Positions 26,725 through 34,614 of a stretch of 40,082 bases of DNA are shown here, one piece after another (position 1 is the stretch's first letter; every line of letters starts with the position of its first letter). The notes below the pieces were generated by a model, which ran no database searches, was not told the DNA's origin, and saw only the letters and a list, made by a program, of their open reading frames with translations. The DNA lies in contig CATJCJ010000456.1 of assembly GCA_949738935.1 (NCBI GenBank), positions 1 through 40,082 of the forward strand, given 5' to 3'. This stretch comes from an uncultured Eubacteriales bacterium (GTDB lineage Bacteria > Bacillota > Clostridia > Lachnospirales > CAG-274). Made by a program: the position numbers and the translations under genes.

Positions 26725-27801
26725 TTACTTTCTCAAATCTCTTACAGAAGACCTCTCAATAACCTCCATTTTTATTTTAACCCCTGTTTTCTCACCTGTT
26801 TTAATTTGCTTAATAAGTGAATCCGCCGCCATAGCGCCAAGATTATATTTCATATGCTCAACACTTGTAAGGTCAAGAAACTTTGAGAGAGTTGAATTAT
26901 CAAAACCAATCACGGAAACATCATCAAAAGGTTTAATATTGTTTCTCTCAAGAAACCGTATAATATTGAGAGCCATTTGGTCATTATAACAAACAATACC
27001 TGTACAGCCCTCAAAACGTTTCAATAAAATAGAGTCAGCGTCGCCATTAAATAAAAACTCCAAATCCTCTGTTGTATACCACAAAATATTTTTCTCATCA
27101 ACTGCAATATTTTTTTTATGAAAGGCCTTCATAAAACCCTCATACCTTTTATGACCAGGCATATCATCAGACTTAAAAACAGCTCCGATTTTTTTATGTC
27201 CCCTTTCAATAAGATAATTAGCGGCGACAAAGCCTCCCTCAACATCATTCATAGAACACAAAGGTATATCCAAATCAGGATAACCTCCATTTATAAAAAC
27301 ACAAGGAATATTTTTCTTCAACTGAGCGTAAATTTCCCTATTAGGATTTGGAATAGCCGACTTAGTACCCTCAACAATTATTCCGTCAACTTTTTTATTA
27401 ATAAGAGAATTTAAAATAGAAGTTTCTTTTTCAACTTTATTATATGTAATTCCCAAAGTGATATTATAATTATTATCAGACAGCACATTTTCAATTCCTT
27501 TAATAATATCAGGAAATATATATTCATCCAAATATGTTATTATAACACCTATATTTCTCGTTTCTTTATTAGAATTTCCACTTTTTATTTTAACATAAGT
27601 ACCGCTGCCTTTAATCTTCTCAAGATAACCCTGATTTTCAAGATTGCTTATAGCAAGCCTGATAGTTTGACGGCTAAAATTAAACTTTTCCATCAATTCA
27701 TTTTCAGAAAGCATTTTTTCGCCGTTTTTATATGTACCATTATTTATCTCTCCCTTAATCCATTCTTGAACAATAGCGTATTTTGGAGTACCCATATTCA
27801 T
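26725..27801 (-). CDS. AraR-type regulator: GntR helix-turn-helix plus LacI-like sugar-binding domain, 358 aa
   Basis: The N-terminal 70 residues are a GntR winged helix: KYAIVQEWIKGEINNGTY, then LMEKFNFSRQTIRLAISNLE and GSGTYVK. The rest is a periplasmic-binding-protein-like effector domain as in LacI (NIGVIITYLDEYIFPDIIKG, VEGGFVAANYLIERGHKKIG, GIVCYNDQMAL, VIGFDNSTLSKF). This fusion is the AraR architecture, known for arabinose control, but the true effector is unknown. The start at 27801 follows AAAGGTG; an in-frame upstream start (27843) has no ribosome site and adds non-conserved residues. The gene has a perfect promoter, a leader of about 190 bases with a strong hairpin, and a TACGTA site next to the promoter, so it is probably autoregulated. 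No sugar catabolism genes adjoin it. Confidence 0.9.
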   Translation of the reverse strand: MNMGTPKYAIVQEWIKGEINNGTYKNGEKMLSENELMEKFNFSRQTIRLAISNLENQGYLEKIKGSGTYVKIKSGNSNKETRNIGVIITYLDEYIFPDIIKGIENVLSDNNYNITLGITYNKVEKETSILNSLINKKVDGIIVEGTKSAIPNPNREIYAQLKKNIPCVFINGGYPDLDIPLCSMNDVEGGFVAANYLIERGHKKIGAVFKSDDMPGHKRYEGFMKAFHKKNIAVDEKNILWYTTEDLEFLFNGDADSILLKRFEGCTGIVCYNDQMALNIIRFLERNNIKPFDDVSVIGFDNSTLSKFLDLTSVEHMKYNLGAMAADSLIKQIKTGEKTGVKIKMEVIERSSVRDLRK

Positions 27802-27872
27802 AACGCACCTTTCATAATAATATACAAAAGATTTTTCTGACACTCTTTCGTTTTTACAGCCATATTAACAAA

Positions 27873-27940
27873 TTAAGGAAATACCGCGCAATCAATAGTA
27901 AAAATAATTTTTATTTTTAAATTACACGATATTCCCTTAA
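27873..27940 (-). promoter_or_regulatory. Leader hairpin in the regulator mRNA
   Basis: As minus-strand RNA, the arms 27925-27940 and 27873-27888 pair over 16 consecutive positions, three of them G-U; on the plus strand those three would be C-A clashes. The 36-base loop contains a second stem (AAAAATAA with TTATTTTT). The structure lies about 70 bases upstream of the regulator's start codon. No T-run follows, so it is not a simple terminator. Stabilising the mRNA or controlling its translation are possible roles; nothing shows which. Confidence 0.5.
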
Positions 27941-27997
27941 ATAAAACAACCTTTCAAGTTTATTTTTATTAATCTGTCGATACTGCCTACAATATAT

Positions 27998-28026
27998 ATT
28001 ATACATATATCCACAAAAAATGTCAA
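27998..28026 (-). promoter_or_regulatory. Consensus promoter of the AraR-type regulator
   Basis: On the minus strand TTGACA (28021-28026) and TATAAT (27998-28003) are both perfect and are separated by exactly 17 bases. Transcription would start near 27990, leaving a leader of about 190 bases. A promoter this strong on a regulator gene suggests that it is normally held down, which fits the adjoining TACGTA site. Confidence 0.85.
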
Positions 28027-28030
28027 ATAA

Positions 28031-28042
28031 ATATACGTACAT
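28031..28042. promoter_or_regulatory. AraR-like operator candidate
   Basis: ATATACGTACAT is a palindrome at 10 of 12 positions and lies four bases upstream of the -35 box of the regulator's promoter. AraR of Bacillus binds palindromes centred on TACGTA. A similar site is at 126-135. Binding is inferred from position and core only. Confidence 0.5.
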
Positions 28043-28106
28043 CTCAACATTTTTTATATTATATATACAAAATACACAAAATCATTTCAATATATATAAT
28101 ATTTAC

Positions 28107-28158
28107 TGGTAATATATTATATCAAAATCTATACCAGATTAACTCTGGTACTATACCA
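28107..28158. repeat. Four alternating TGGTA half-sites
   Basis: TGGTA occurs at 28107 and 28146 on the plus strand and at 28132 and 28154 on the minus strand. The middle pair forms the hairpin TACCAGA-TTAAC-TCTGGTA (28132-28150) and the last pair a second palindrome. On the minus strand the hairpin follows the short-chain reductase gene and could be a weak terminator, but no T-run follows. The rest of the 28043-28174 gap is AT-rich and I see no gene there. Confidence 0.35.
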
Positions 28159-28174
28159 AGATAGCAAAACAAAT

Positions 28175-28909
28175 TTATGTCCAAGCGCCATCCAAAGTAA
28201 TAACTTGGCCTGATATATAATCAGACTCACCAGATGAAAGAAAGTATACAGTCTCAGCGACTTCCCTTGTATCACCAAATCTCATAAAAGGAATTTCTTC
28301 AATAATGGAATTTTTTTCTTCAGATGATAAGAAACCATTCATTTCTGTATCAATAACACCACAGGCGACAGCGTTAACTTTTATATTAGATGGACCAAGT
28401 TCTTTAGCTAAAGCTTTAGAAAAAGAATTGACAGCTCCTTTAACAGATGAATAAACAACTTCGCACGACGCTCCAACATTGCCCCAAACAGACGATATAT
28501 TCACTATAGAACCCGTTTTATTGTGTATCATATATGGTAAAGCCAAATGAGAACAATTATAAACTCCTTTTAAATTAATATCAATCAACTCGTCCCATTG
28601 TTCAGGAACCATTTCATTAAAAAGACCAATATACGATATTCCCGCATTATTAACCAAAATATCAACCCCGCCAAAAATATCATTAATATTTTTAAACATA
28701 TCCTTAACCCCGCTATAGTTTGACACATCACACTTAATAGCAAGTATATTTGAGTTAATCTCTTTCAGATTCTTCTCAAGTTTTAATAATTTTTCAAAAG
28801 AATTCCTGCAATTTATAACAACATTAAAATTCTCAACAGCAAACTTTTCAGCAATAGCTTTTCCAATTCCTCTTGACGCTCCCGTAACGAGGACAGTTTT
28901 TCCTCTCAT
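28175..28909 (-). CDS. Short-chain dehydrogenase/reductase, YmfI/FabG-like, 244 aa
   Basis: The cofactor loop is TGASRGIG (10-17), with NNAG (about 88-91), the catalytic Ser in NISSVWG and the Tyr-Lys pair in YSSVKGAV (about 153-160). The C-terminal YISGQVITLDGAW is typical of FabG-like reductases. The segment WGNVGASCEV and the stretch NAVACGVIDTEMN resemble the clostridial YmfI group, whose B. subtilis member reduces 5-aminopentanone on elongation factor P; that is my preferred specific role but is not proven. A fatty-acid synthesis role is less likely because no fab genes adjoin. The start ATG overlaps the nfo stop by one base (TAATG), and GAGGTG lies inside the end of nfo, so the two are translationally coupled. 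Confidence 0.87.
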   Translation of the reverse strand: MRGKTVLVTGASRGIGKAIAEKFAVENFNVVINCRNSFEKLLKLEKNLKEINSNILAIKCDVSNYSGVKDMFKNINDIFGGVDILVNNAGISYIGLFNEMVPEQWDELIDINLKGVYNCSHLALPYMIHNKTGSIVNISSVWGNVGASCEVVYSSVKGAVNSFSKALAKELGPSNIKVNAVACGVIDTEMNGFLSSEEKNSIIEEIPFMRFGDTREVAETVYFLSSGESDYISGQVITLDGAWT

Positions 28910-29778
28910 TACCTTTCACCTCTAAGCATAGCGATTTCTTCTTTATATAAATTTGTATTTTTATCAAGCCACGGTGTTTCCAAAATTAATATTTTATTTT
29001 CAGCGTATTTAGAATGAACAATATTGTATATAGCGTCAAAACCAATCATATCTTTCCCCTTTGGGTTTGAATCATCAGCCCCTATATTAGCGTGACGGTC
29101 TTTTTTTGCCCCGCGGATATTTAAAGAGCCATTTATATGAAATACTTTTAACCTATCAAGACCTATTATAGAATCAAATTCTTCCATAACATTATCAAAA
29201 TTATTTATAATATCATATCCACTGTCATGAGTATGGCAAGTATCAAAACACACACCTATTTTTTCTCTTAAATCAACTTTATCAATAATCATCGCCAACT
29301 CCTCAAAAGAACGTCCAATTTCAGTTCCCTTTCCCGCCATAGTCTCAAGACAAATAAACGGCCTTGTCTCAGGTAAAAGAACCATATTCAAACCATCAGC
29401 AATTCTTTGAATACCATATTCAGCGGTTTTATCAGTGTAAGCTCCTGGATGCAAAACAATATAATCCGAACCTATAGCGGTGGTTCTCTCAATTTCCTTT
29501 TTTAAGAAAGATACAGCAAGCTCATAAGTGTCTTCTTTATAAGAAGCCAGATTTATAATATAAGGAGCGTGAACAACAATATCACTTAAATTATGCTCTT
29601 TCATAAACTTATGGCCCTCTTCTATTTTTAATTTCTCAATAGGAGAACGTCTTGTATTTTGAGGCGCTCCCGTATAAATCATAAAAGTGTCGGCGTTATA
29701 TGACGCCGCTTCTCTCGCCGCGCCAATTAATCCGCCTGAGATGGATACATGAGAACCTATTTTAAAATTATTTTTCAT
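28909..29778 (-). CDS. nfo: Endonuclease IV, apurinic/apyrimidinic repair, 289 aa
   Basis: Nfo cuts DNA at abasic sites and removes 3' blocking groups, using three zinc ions. Family segments are present in order: [10 protein letters not shown] (7-16), [68 protein letters not shown] and ILETPW, supplying the expected His, Asp and Glu zinc ligands. Length is typical (about 280-290). The start at 29778 has a strong ribosome site (GGAGG); a longer in-frame form overlaps corA and lacks one. It is 16 bases after corA and overlaps the reductase gene by one base, so the three are one transcript. Confidence 0.97.
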   Translation of the reverse strand: MKNNFKIGSHVSISGGLIGAAREAASYNADTFMIYTGAPQNTRRSPIEKLKIEEGHKFMKEHNLSDIVVHAPYIINLASYKEDTYELAVSFLKKEIERTTAIGSDYIVLHPGAYTDKTAEYGIQRIADGLNMVLLPETRPFICLETMAGKGTEIGRSFEELAMIIDKVDLREKIGVCFDTCHTHDSGYDIINNFDNVMEEFDSIIGLDRLKVFHINGSLNIRGAKKDRHANIGADDSNPKGKDMIGFDAIYNIVHSKYAENKILILETPWLDKNTNLYKEEIAMLRGER

Positions 29779-29794
29779 AAGCGTTTCCTCCAAA

Positions 29795-30739
29795 TCAAAA
29801 CATATTTCTTTTAGACATAACTTTAATAACAACAACACAAATCAAAACAGAACCTATGACAAGTCCCCAGAACATAAACGGACTTTCAACTTGAAAACCG
29901 GGAATAGGAACATTCATACCAAAAAAACTTGATATAATTGTAGGAATAGCCATAACAATAGTGATTGATGTAAGTCTTTTCATAACAATATTAAGATTAT
30001 TAGAAATAATAGACGCAAAAGAGTCGGTCGTACCCGTTAAGATTTCCCTATAAATCTTAGCCATTTCAATAGCCTGTTTATTCTCAATAATTGTATCTTC
30101 CAAAAGTTCCATATCATCAGGATATTTTTTAATAAAATCATATCTTAAAAGCTTTTCCATAACAATTTCATTAGATTTAAGAGAAGTTGAAATATAAACC
30201 AAACTCTTTTCAAGTGTAAGAAGCCGAATAAACTCCTCGTTACGCATAGATTTATGCAAACTTTCCTCAATCGCAGCGCTTTTCTTGTCAATTTGTTTAA
30301 GACACGTAAGATATAACTCCGAGTTTTTATAGAGCATTTGTAATATAAACCGTGACTTCTTAAACGTATAAAAAGTTTTAATGATATTTTTTAAAAAAGG
30401 TTCTAAGATAAGAGATTCTTGTAAAGACACAGTAACAATACATAAATCAGTGAGAATAATACCAATAGGAATTGTCTCATACAACTCAAAATACTCCTTA
30501 ATTTTAATATACGGTGTATCAACAAGAATAAGCACTTGTCCATTATTGTCGTCAATCTCAATACGTGAACGTTCTTCCTCATCGAGGGCGGCTTTAATAA
30601 AATCAGAATCCATTTTTAATTTTGAGGAAACCATTTCAATTTCTTCATCAGTAGGTAAAACCATATTTACCCAAACCCCATCAATAATTTCAGAAGTTTC
30701 AACAAGCTCATTATAAACAGAACTATATATTTTAACCAT
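29795..30739 (-). CDS. corA: CorA-family divalent metal ion channel, 314 aa
   Basis: CorA proteins are pentameric channels for magnesium and related ions. The long N-terminal cytoplasmic part has alternating charged helices. Two membrane helices lie at about 250-272 and 285-307; between them is the signature [10 protein letters not shown] (the Gly-Met-Asn selectivity motif). Length and layout are typical of the short clostridial CorA-like proteins. The start has a full ribosome site (AAGGAGGG). It heads the corA-nfo-reductase transcript. No Mg-sensing riboswitch (M-box) is apparent in the 120 bases upstream. Confidence 0.92.
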   Translation of the reverse strand: MVKIYSSVYNELVETSEIIDGVWVNMVLPTDEEIEMVSSKLKMDSDFIKAALDEEERSRIEIDDNNGQVLILVDTPYIKIKEYFELYETIPIGIILTDLCIVTVSLQESLILEPFLKNIIKTFYTFKKSRFILQMLYKNSELYLTCLKQIDKKSAAIEESLHKSMRNEEFIRLLTLEKSLVYISTSLKSNEIVMEKLLRYDFIKKYPDDMELLEDTIIENKQAIEMAKIYREILTGTTDSFASIISNNLNIVMKRLTSITIVMAIPTIISSFFGMNVPIPGFQVESPFMFWGLVIGSVLICVVVIKVMSKRNMF

Positions 30740-30862
30740 TTTAAAGATTCCCTCCTTTTACACTAACTTAAAAATATCACATAACTAAAATCTCATAAAT
30801 TATGAAGTGGTTCTTTAAATCTATAAGAATTACCAACATTTGAAAGATTTATAATTAAAGAA

Positions 30863-30891
30863 AGGTTTGAGATAACCTTAATCTCAAACCT
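30863..30891 (-). terminator. Terminator at the end of the mre-min-rodA-mgsA cluster
   Basis: AGGTTTGAGAT (30863-30873) and ATCTCAAACCT (30881-30891) form a perfect 11-bp stem with a seven-base loop. On the minus strand it is followed by TTTCTTTAATT. It lies 65 bases after the mgsA stop and before corA. Confidence 0.78.
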
Positions 30892-30955
30892 GCTGTATTA
30901 TAGCAATCCCATATTACGAATACAAGAATAAGAGCGAAAAATTATCAACTTTATA

Positions 30956-31351
30956 TCACTTAACAATCGCTCTCCAATCCAAATCCCCCCTATCAAGAGC
31001 GAGAAGAAGGGCTTCCGCTGTGGCAAGATTACTGGCAAGAGGAATATTATGAATATCACAAAGTCTCAAAAGGCTGTTTATATCAGGCTCATAATTTTTC
31101 GCTGAAACTGGGTCTCTCAGAAAAATAACAAGGTCAATATCATTATTAGCGATTTGGGAACCCAGCTGTTGTTCTCCTCCAAGATGCCCGGCAAGATATT
31201 TATGAACAACTAAATTAGAAGTTTCCTCAATAAGAGCACCCGTAGTACCTGTTGCGTAAATTTCATGCTTACTCAAAATATGCCTATAAGCAATACAAAG
31301 ATTTTCCATAAGAATTTTTTTATTATCATGCGCGACCAAAGCAATATTCAT
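30956..31351 (-). CDS. mgsA: Methylglyoxal synthase family protein, 131 aa
   Basis: The family converts dihydroxyacetone phosphate to methylglyoxal and phosphate. The fold markers are there: IALVAHD (3-9), [10 protein letters not shown] (32-41), the LGGEQQLG loop (57-64) and LATAEALL. Against E. coli MgsA, Asp20 is kept (Asp9) and Asp101 is kept (Asp90), but catalytic Asp71 is Glu60 and His98 is Tyr87. Activity may therefore be altered. The start at 31351 has GAGAGGTG just upstream; an in-frame start five codons earlier overlaps rodA. It is four bases after the rodA stop and is the last gene of the shape cluster, a position that mgsA also holds in other clostridia. Confidence 0.9.
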   Translation of the reverse strand: MNIALVAHDNKKILMENLCIAYRHILSKHEIYATGTTGALIEETSNLVVHKYLAGHLGGEQQLGSQIANNDIDLVIFLRDPVSAKNYEPDINSLLRLCDIHNIPLASNLATAEALLLALDRGDLDWRAIVK

Positions 31352-31355
31352 AAAA

Positions 31356-32480
31356 TCACCTCTCAAACATAGATTTAGGTTTTCTCATTCCTACATTTAT
31401 AACAAGACCAACAGCCATCATATTCATCCACATAGAACTTCCGCCATAACTCACAAAAGGAAGCGGCATACCTGTATTGGGCAAAAGCCCTGTCGCAACA
31501 CCAACATTCACAAAAGTCTGAAACACAAACATACCGGCAACACCAGAAGCTATATACATACCAACATTATCAGGAGCCTTATTAGCGACTGAAATACATT
31601 TCAACACAATAAGCAGCATAACAAAAAGCACCGCGACACAGCCAATAAAACCAAATTCCTCTCCAATAACAGAAAAAATAAAGTCATTATGAGACTCAGG
31701 CAAATAACTAAGCTGATTTATAGTTCCTTGATAAAGACCTTTCCCATTAAGACCTCCCGAGCCAATAGCCCAAATAGAATTTCTTGTTTGATAATAAAGA
31801 GGGTCGGACCAATCAGGATTAATCGCTGATAATATTCTATTAATATGATAATCATCAAGAAATAAATGTAAAATATACTTATTATCACTCAAAAGGTCAA
31901 CAGTAAATACCGCGCCAACTGTCGTAATAACAGCGAGAGCGATAAAAATATACTTTTTACTGATGTTTCCAACAAAAAGAATGCTAACCATAATCGCCAA
32001 AGTAACAAGACTCGCTGATAAAGACGGCTGAGCCTTTATCAGTACAGTTGGAATAATTGTCGCCGCAAATATAATAGCCAACGTTTTAAAACTATTAATG
32101 GTTTCCTGATTTTTATCAACATATTTAGACAAACATATAATCATAAATATTTTTGAGAACTCTGACGGTTGTATACCAAAAATCCAACGGTTTACGTTAT
32201 CTCCGGTTCCGATAAAAAGCACAATAACCAAAAGAATAATATTAATAATGTATATAGGTATATAAAACTTACATATAATATGATAGTCAACAAAAGCCGT
32301 GACACACATAAGAGCTATCCCCGTCACAAACCATATTATTTGACTTTGAAATTCACCTGAAGACTCTGGAGAATTAATTTTCGTGGCGCTTCCAATAATT
32401 ACAATTCCAAAAATAGCTATGGCAAACACCAAAAAAAATAAAACAAAATCAAATAACAGCAAATTTTTTTTTGAAAACAT
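31356..32480 (-). CDS. rodA: Rod-shape peptidoglycan polymerase RodA (SEDS family), 374 aa
   Basis: RodA polymerises lipid II glycan strands for side-wall growth together with PBP2 and MreBCD. About ten membrane segments are visible. Family motifs include [26 protein letters not shown], the loop [48 protein letters not shown] with the catalytic Asp in HND, and the closing [19 protein letters not shown]. It could by sequence be FtsW or SpoVE, but its place with mreBCD and mrdA favours RodA. The ribosome site is GAGAGGGAG. It follows minE after 61 bases and precedes mgsA by four. Confidence 0.94.
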   Translation of the reverse strand: MFSKKNLLLFDFVLFFLVFAIAIFGIVIIGSATKINSPESSGEFQSQIIWFVTGIALMCVTAFVDYHIICKFYIPIYIINIILLVIVLFIGTGDNVNRWIFGIQPSEFSKIFMIICLSKYVDKNQETINSFKTLAIIFAATIIPTVLIKAQPSLSASLVTLAIMVSILFVGNISKKYIFIALAVITTVGAVFTVDLLSDNKYILHLFLDDYHINRILSAINPDWSDPLYYQTRNSIWAIGSGGLNGKGLYQGTINQLSYLPESHNDFIFSVIGEEFGFIGCVAVLFVMLLIVLKCISVANKAPDNVGMYIASGVAGMFVFQTFVNVGVATGLLPNTGMPLPFVSYGGSSMWMNMMAVGLVINVGMRKPKSMFER

Positions 32481-32541
32481 AGTAAAAACTCCCTCTCAAA
32501 AGAAACGGAAAAAATATCAGAAAATCCATTAATAAACACTT

Positions 32542-32820
32542 TTACATTTGAACCTTTCTCATACTTTTTATTGGGATATTAGCGTATAACATAGGCACAC
32601 TGCCGTTAGTGCCATCAGTTTGAGTTTGAGTAATTTGAATATCCAATTCTTCTTCATCAATTTCCATATAATTTGAAATAACCCGAATTATATCTGTTTT
32701 AAGCATCTCAAGAACCTGAGTGGAACAATTCACTCTATCATGAATCAAAACAAGTTTCAATCTGTCTTTAGCAACGTCTTTTGATGAAGGCTTTCTTGAA
32801 AAGAAACTAAATAAGTCCAT
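32542..32820 (-). CDS. minE: Cell division topological specificity factor MinE, 92 aa
   Basis: MinE drives pole-to-pole oscillation of MinD and so restricts MinC to the poles. The N-terminal membrane-targeting helix (MDLFSFFSRKPSSKD) is followed by the MinD-contact segment AKDRLKLVLIHDR and the C-terminal dimer domain with EMLKTDIIRVISNYMEIDEEEL. Length is typical (about 88-92). The presence of MinE means that the oscillating system is used. Ribosome site AAGGAGGT. It follows minD after 22 bases. Confidence 0.97.
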   Translation of the reverse strand: MDLFSFFSRKPSSKDVAKDRLKLVLIHDRVNCSTQVLEMLKTDIIRVISNYMEIDEEELDIQITQTQTDGTNGSVPMLYANIPIKSMRKVQM

Positions 32821-32842
32821 ATGACTACCTCCTTATATAAAA

Positions 32843-33640
32843 TTAACTTCCGGATTTAAAGAGTTTTTTAATCTTGTTTAGAATACCTTTATCAAAATCC
32901 AAATCCATCAAAGGAACATTGTTGCCCAAAACCCGCTGAGTTATATTTCTGTAAGCCTCTCCCGCCTTGGAAGACAAATCCGTAACAGCCGGCTCGCCTT
33001 TATTAGCCGATATCACAATACTCTCATCATCAGGAACTATCCCAACAATATCAATAGCCAAAATCTCAGTAACATCGTCCATAGCCATCATATCCCCGCG
33101 TTTAACCATATCAACTCTAATTCGATTTAATATAAGCATAGGATTTTTAAGCTCATTAGCTTCCAAAAGACCAATAATTCTGTCAGCGTCACGAACAGCT
33201 GAAACTTCCGGAGTTGTAACGACAATAGCTTTGTCAGCTCCGGCAATAGCGTTTTTAAAACCCTGCTCAATACCGGCCGGACAATCTATAATTATGTAGT
33301 CATATTCTTCTTTTAAAGTTTCACAAAGCTTGTTCATCTGCTCAGGATTTATAGCGTCTTTATCTCTTGTTTGAGCCGCCGGCAAAAGGAAAAGATTATC
33401 ATATCGTTTATCACGAATAAGAGCTTGTTTTAATCTGCAATTTCCCTCAATAACATCAATAAGGTCATATACAATACGATTTTCAAGTCCCATAATAACA
33501 TCAAGATTGCGAAGCCCAATATCAGCGTCTATCATAACAACTTTTTTACCTTCCATAGCGAGACCTGTTCCAAGATTAGCAGAAGTGGTAGTTTTACCTA
33601 CACCGCCTTTACCTGATGTAATAACTATAACTTCACTCAT
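32843..33640 (-). CDS. minD: Septum-site determining ATPase MinD, 265 aa
   Basis: MinD is a deviant Walker A ATPase that binds the membrane as an ATP dimer and recruits MinC. The motif SGKGGVGKTTT runs 9-19, with Lys11 and Lys16. Switch and Walker B parts are DADIGLRNLD (about 40-49) and YIIIDCPAG (about 116-124). The C-terminal amphipathic membrane helix is ILNKIKKLFKSGS. The start at 33640 follows TTAGGAGGAAAAC; a longer in-frame form lacks a ribosome site. Unusually, 235 bases separate it from minC, and that gap contains a probable promoter, so minD-minE-rodA-mgsA may be transcribed on its own. Confidence 0.97.
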   Translation of the reverse strand: MSEVIVITSGKGGVGKTTTSANLGTGLAMEGKKVVMIDADIGLRNLDVIMGLENRIVYDLIDVIEGNCRLKQALIRDKRYDNLFLLPAAQTRDKDAINPEQMNKLCETLKEEYDYIIIDCPAGIEQGFKNAIAGADKAIVVTTPEVSAVRDADRIIGLLEANELKNPMLILNRIRVDMVKRGDMMAMDDVTEILAIDIVGIVPDDESIVISANKGEPAVTDLSSKAGEAYRNITQRVLGNNVPLMDLDFDKGILNKIKKLFKSGS

Positions 33641-33712
33641 TTGTTTTCCTCCTAAGTAATTTTTAAAAAACAATTAATAACCATCAAGGAAGCGTTGAGC
33701 CGTTTTACAAAA

Positions 33713-33841
33713 AAATTAATGCAAAATTTAGCCAAAACCATAATATAATATTCTGGGAAAGTATCAACAATTAACACCCATTGTTTCCTTATATGGTTCT
33801 TATATTATAATAACAGAAATAAATTTATTTTGCACTAATTT
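33713..33841. repeat. Inverted-repeat-bounded segment between minC and minD
   Basis: AAATTAATGCAAAAT (33713-33727) recurs inverted at 33827-33841 with one mismatch. Inside are further inverted pairs: AACCATA with TATGGTT, and GGAAA with TTTCC. The segment is about 129 bases and has no reading frame. It may be a decayed mobile element or simply a structured leader. No clear target duplication was found. The minD promoter candidate lies within it. Confidence 0.35.
33740..33767 (-). promoter_or_regulatory. Probable internal promoter for minD-minE-rodA-mgsA
   Basis: On the minus strand TTGATA (33762-33767) and TATTAT (33740-33745) are 16 bases apart. The transcript would start about 90 bases before the minD ATG. 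It would make minD and the genes after it partly independent of the upstream mre-mrdA-minC transcript. Confidence 0.5.
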
Positions 33842-33875
33842 CTTTTAGCAAATTAATACAAATTCACAAATAATG

Positions 33876-34559
33876 TTATAAATTCATTAAGGGTTCAACA
33901 TAAATCTCACCATTTTTAGCGAAAGCGCATTCAGGAATAACTTTATTCGTTTTCTCTTTTTCGGGGAAGTATGTAACAATATCAGCGATTCTAAGTTGAG
34001 TGGGTTTCAAATTAAACGCGATAATAAAACAATCATGCCGACCGCCGCACCCCGCGTGAATAAGCCCTTTCACCGAACCAAGCACAATAACGTTTCCCTC
34101 GGAGATAACTTCTCCGCCCGGATTAACGTCACCAATAATAACAATACTGCCCTTAAATTTAACAGACTGTCCATTTCTGACAGACCCTTTATGAAAAGAA
34201 GTAATATTTTCGTAAGCAGACACAAATCTTTTTGAGATACTGTCCTTTGAGATATTGATATTATTAAATTTAGAAAGTTTCTTCTGTTTAACAAAAACAG
34301 GATTTTCATCTTCACTATGAACAAATGATATATTAAGTTCCGAAACTTTTGATATAATGTCCAAAAGTTCCATTTCTTCAGAATCACTCAAAACACGTCC
34401 TTTAAAAGCAACAGAAATATTAGCACCTCTAAAAAAAGTGCTTGACTTTGATACTTTTTCCTCAAAATCCTGCCTCAATTCCTCAAAAGCAATTTTATCA
34501 TCAAGTATAATAAGAATTCCGTCATTTTTACCTTTAAATATAACGCTGTTTTGACCCAA
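33876..34559 (-). CDS. minC: Septum-site inhibitor MinC, 227 aa
   Basis: MinC blocks FtsZ polymerisation near the poles and is brought to the membrane by MinD. The N-terminal domain (about 1-100) is variable and matches the family only loosely. The C-terminal beta-helix domain (about 115-225) is clear: GQSVKFKGSIVIIGDVNPGG, then NVIVLGSVKGLIHAG, and the end segment with AFNLKPTQLRIAD. I start at TTG 34559, six bases after GAGGTG; the GTG three codons upstream has no ribosome site of its own. It is about 55 bases after mrdA and 235 bases before minD. Confidence 0.93.
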   Translation of the reverse strand: MGQNSVIFKGKNDGILIILDDKIAFEELRQDFEEKVSKSSTFFRGANISVAFKGRVLSDSEEMELLDIISKVSELNISFVHSEDENPVFVKQKKLSKFNNINISKDSISKRFVSAYENITSFHKGSVRNGQSVKFKGSIVIIGDVNPGGEVISEGNVIVLGSVKGLIHAGCGGRHDCFIIAFNLKPTQLRIADIVTYFPEKEKTNKVIPECAFAKNGEIYVEPLMNL

Positions 34560-34614
34560 TGTGTTCACCTCAATAGTTTAATATTTTATATAATTATTTT
34601 TAGATGCCTTAAAT

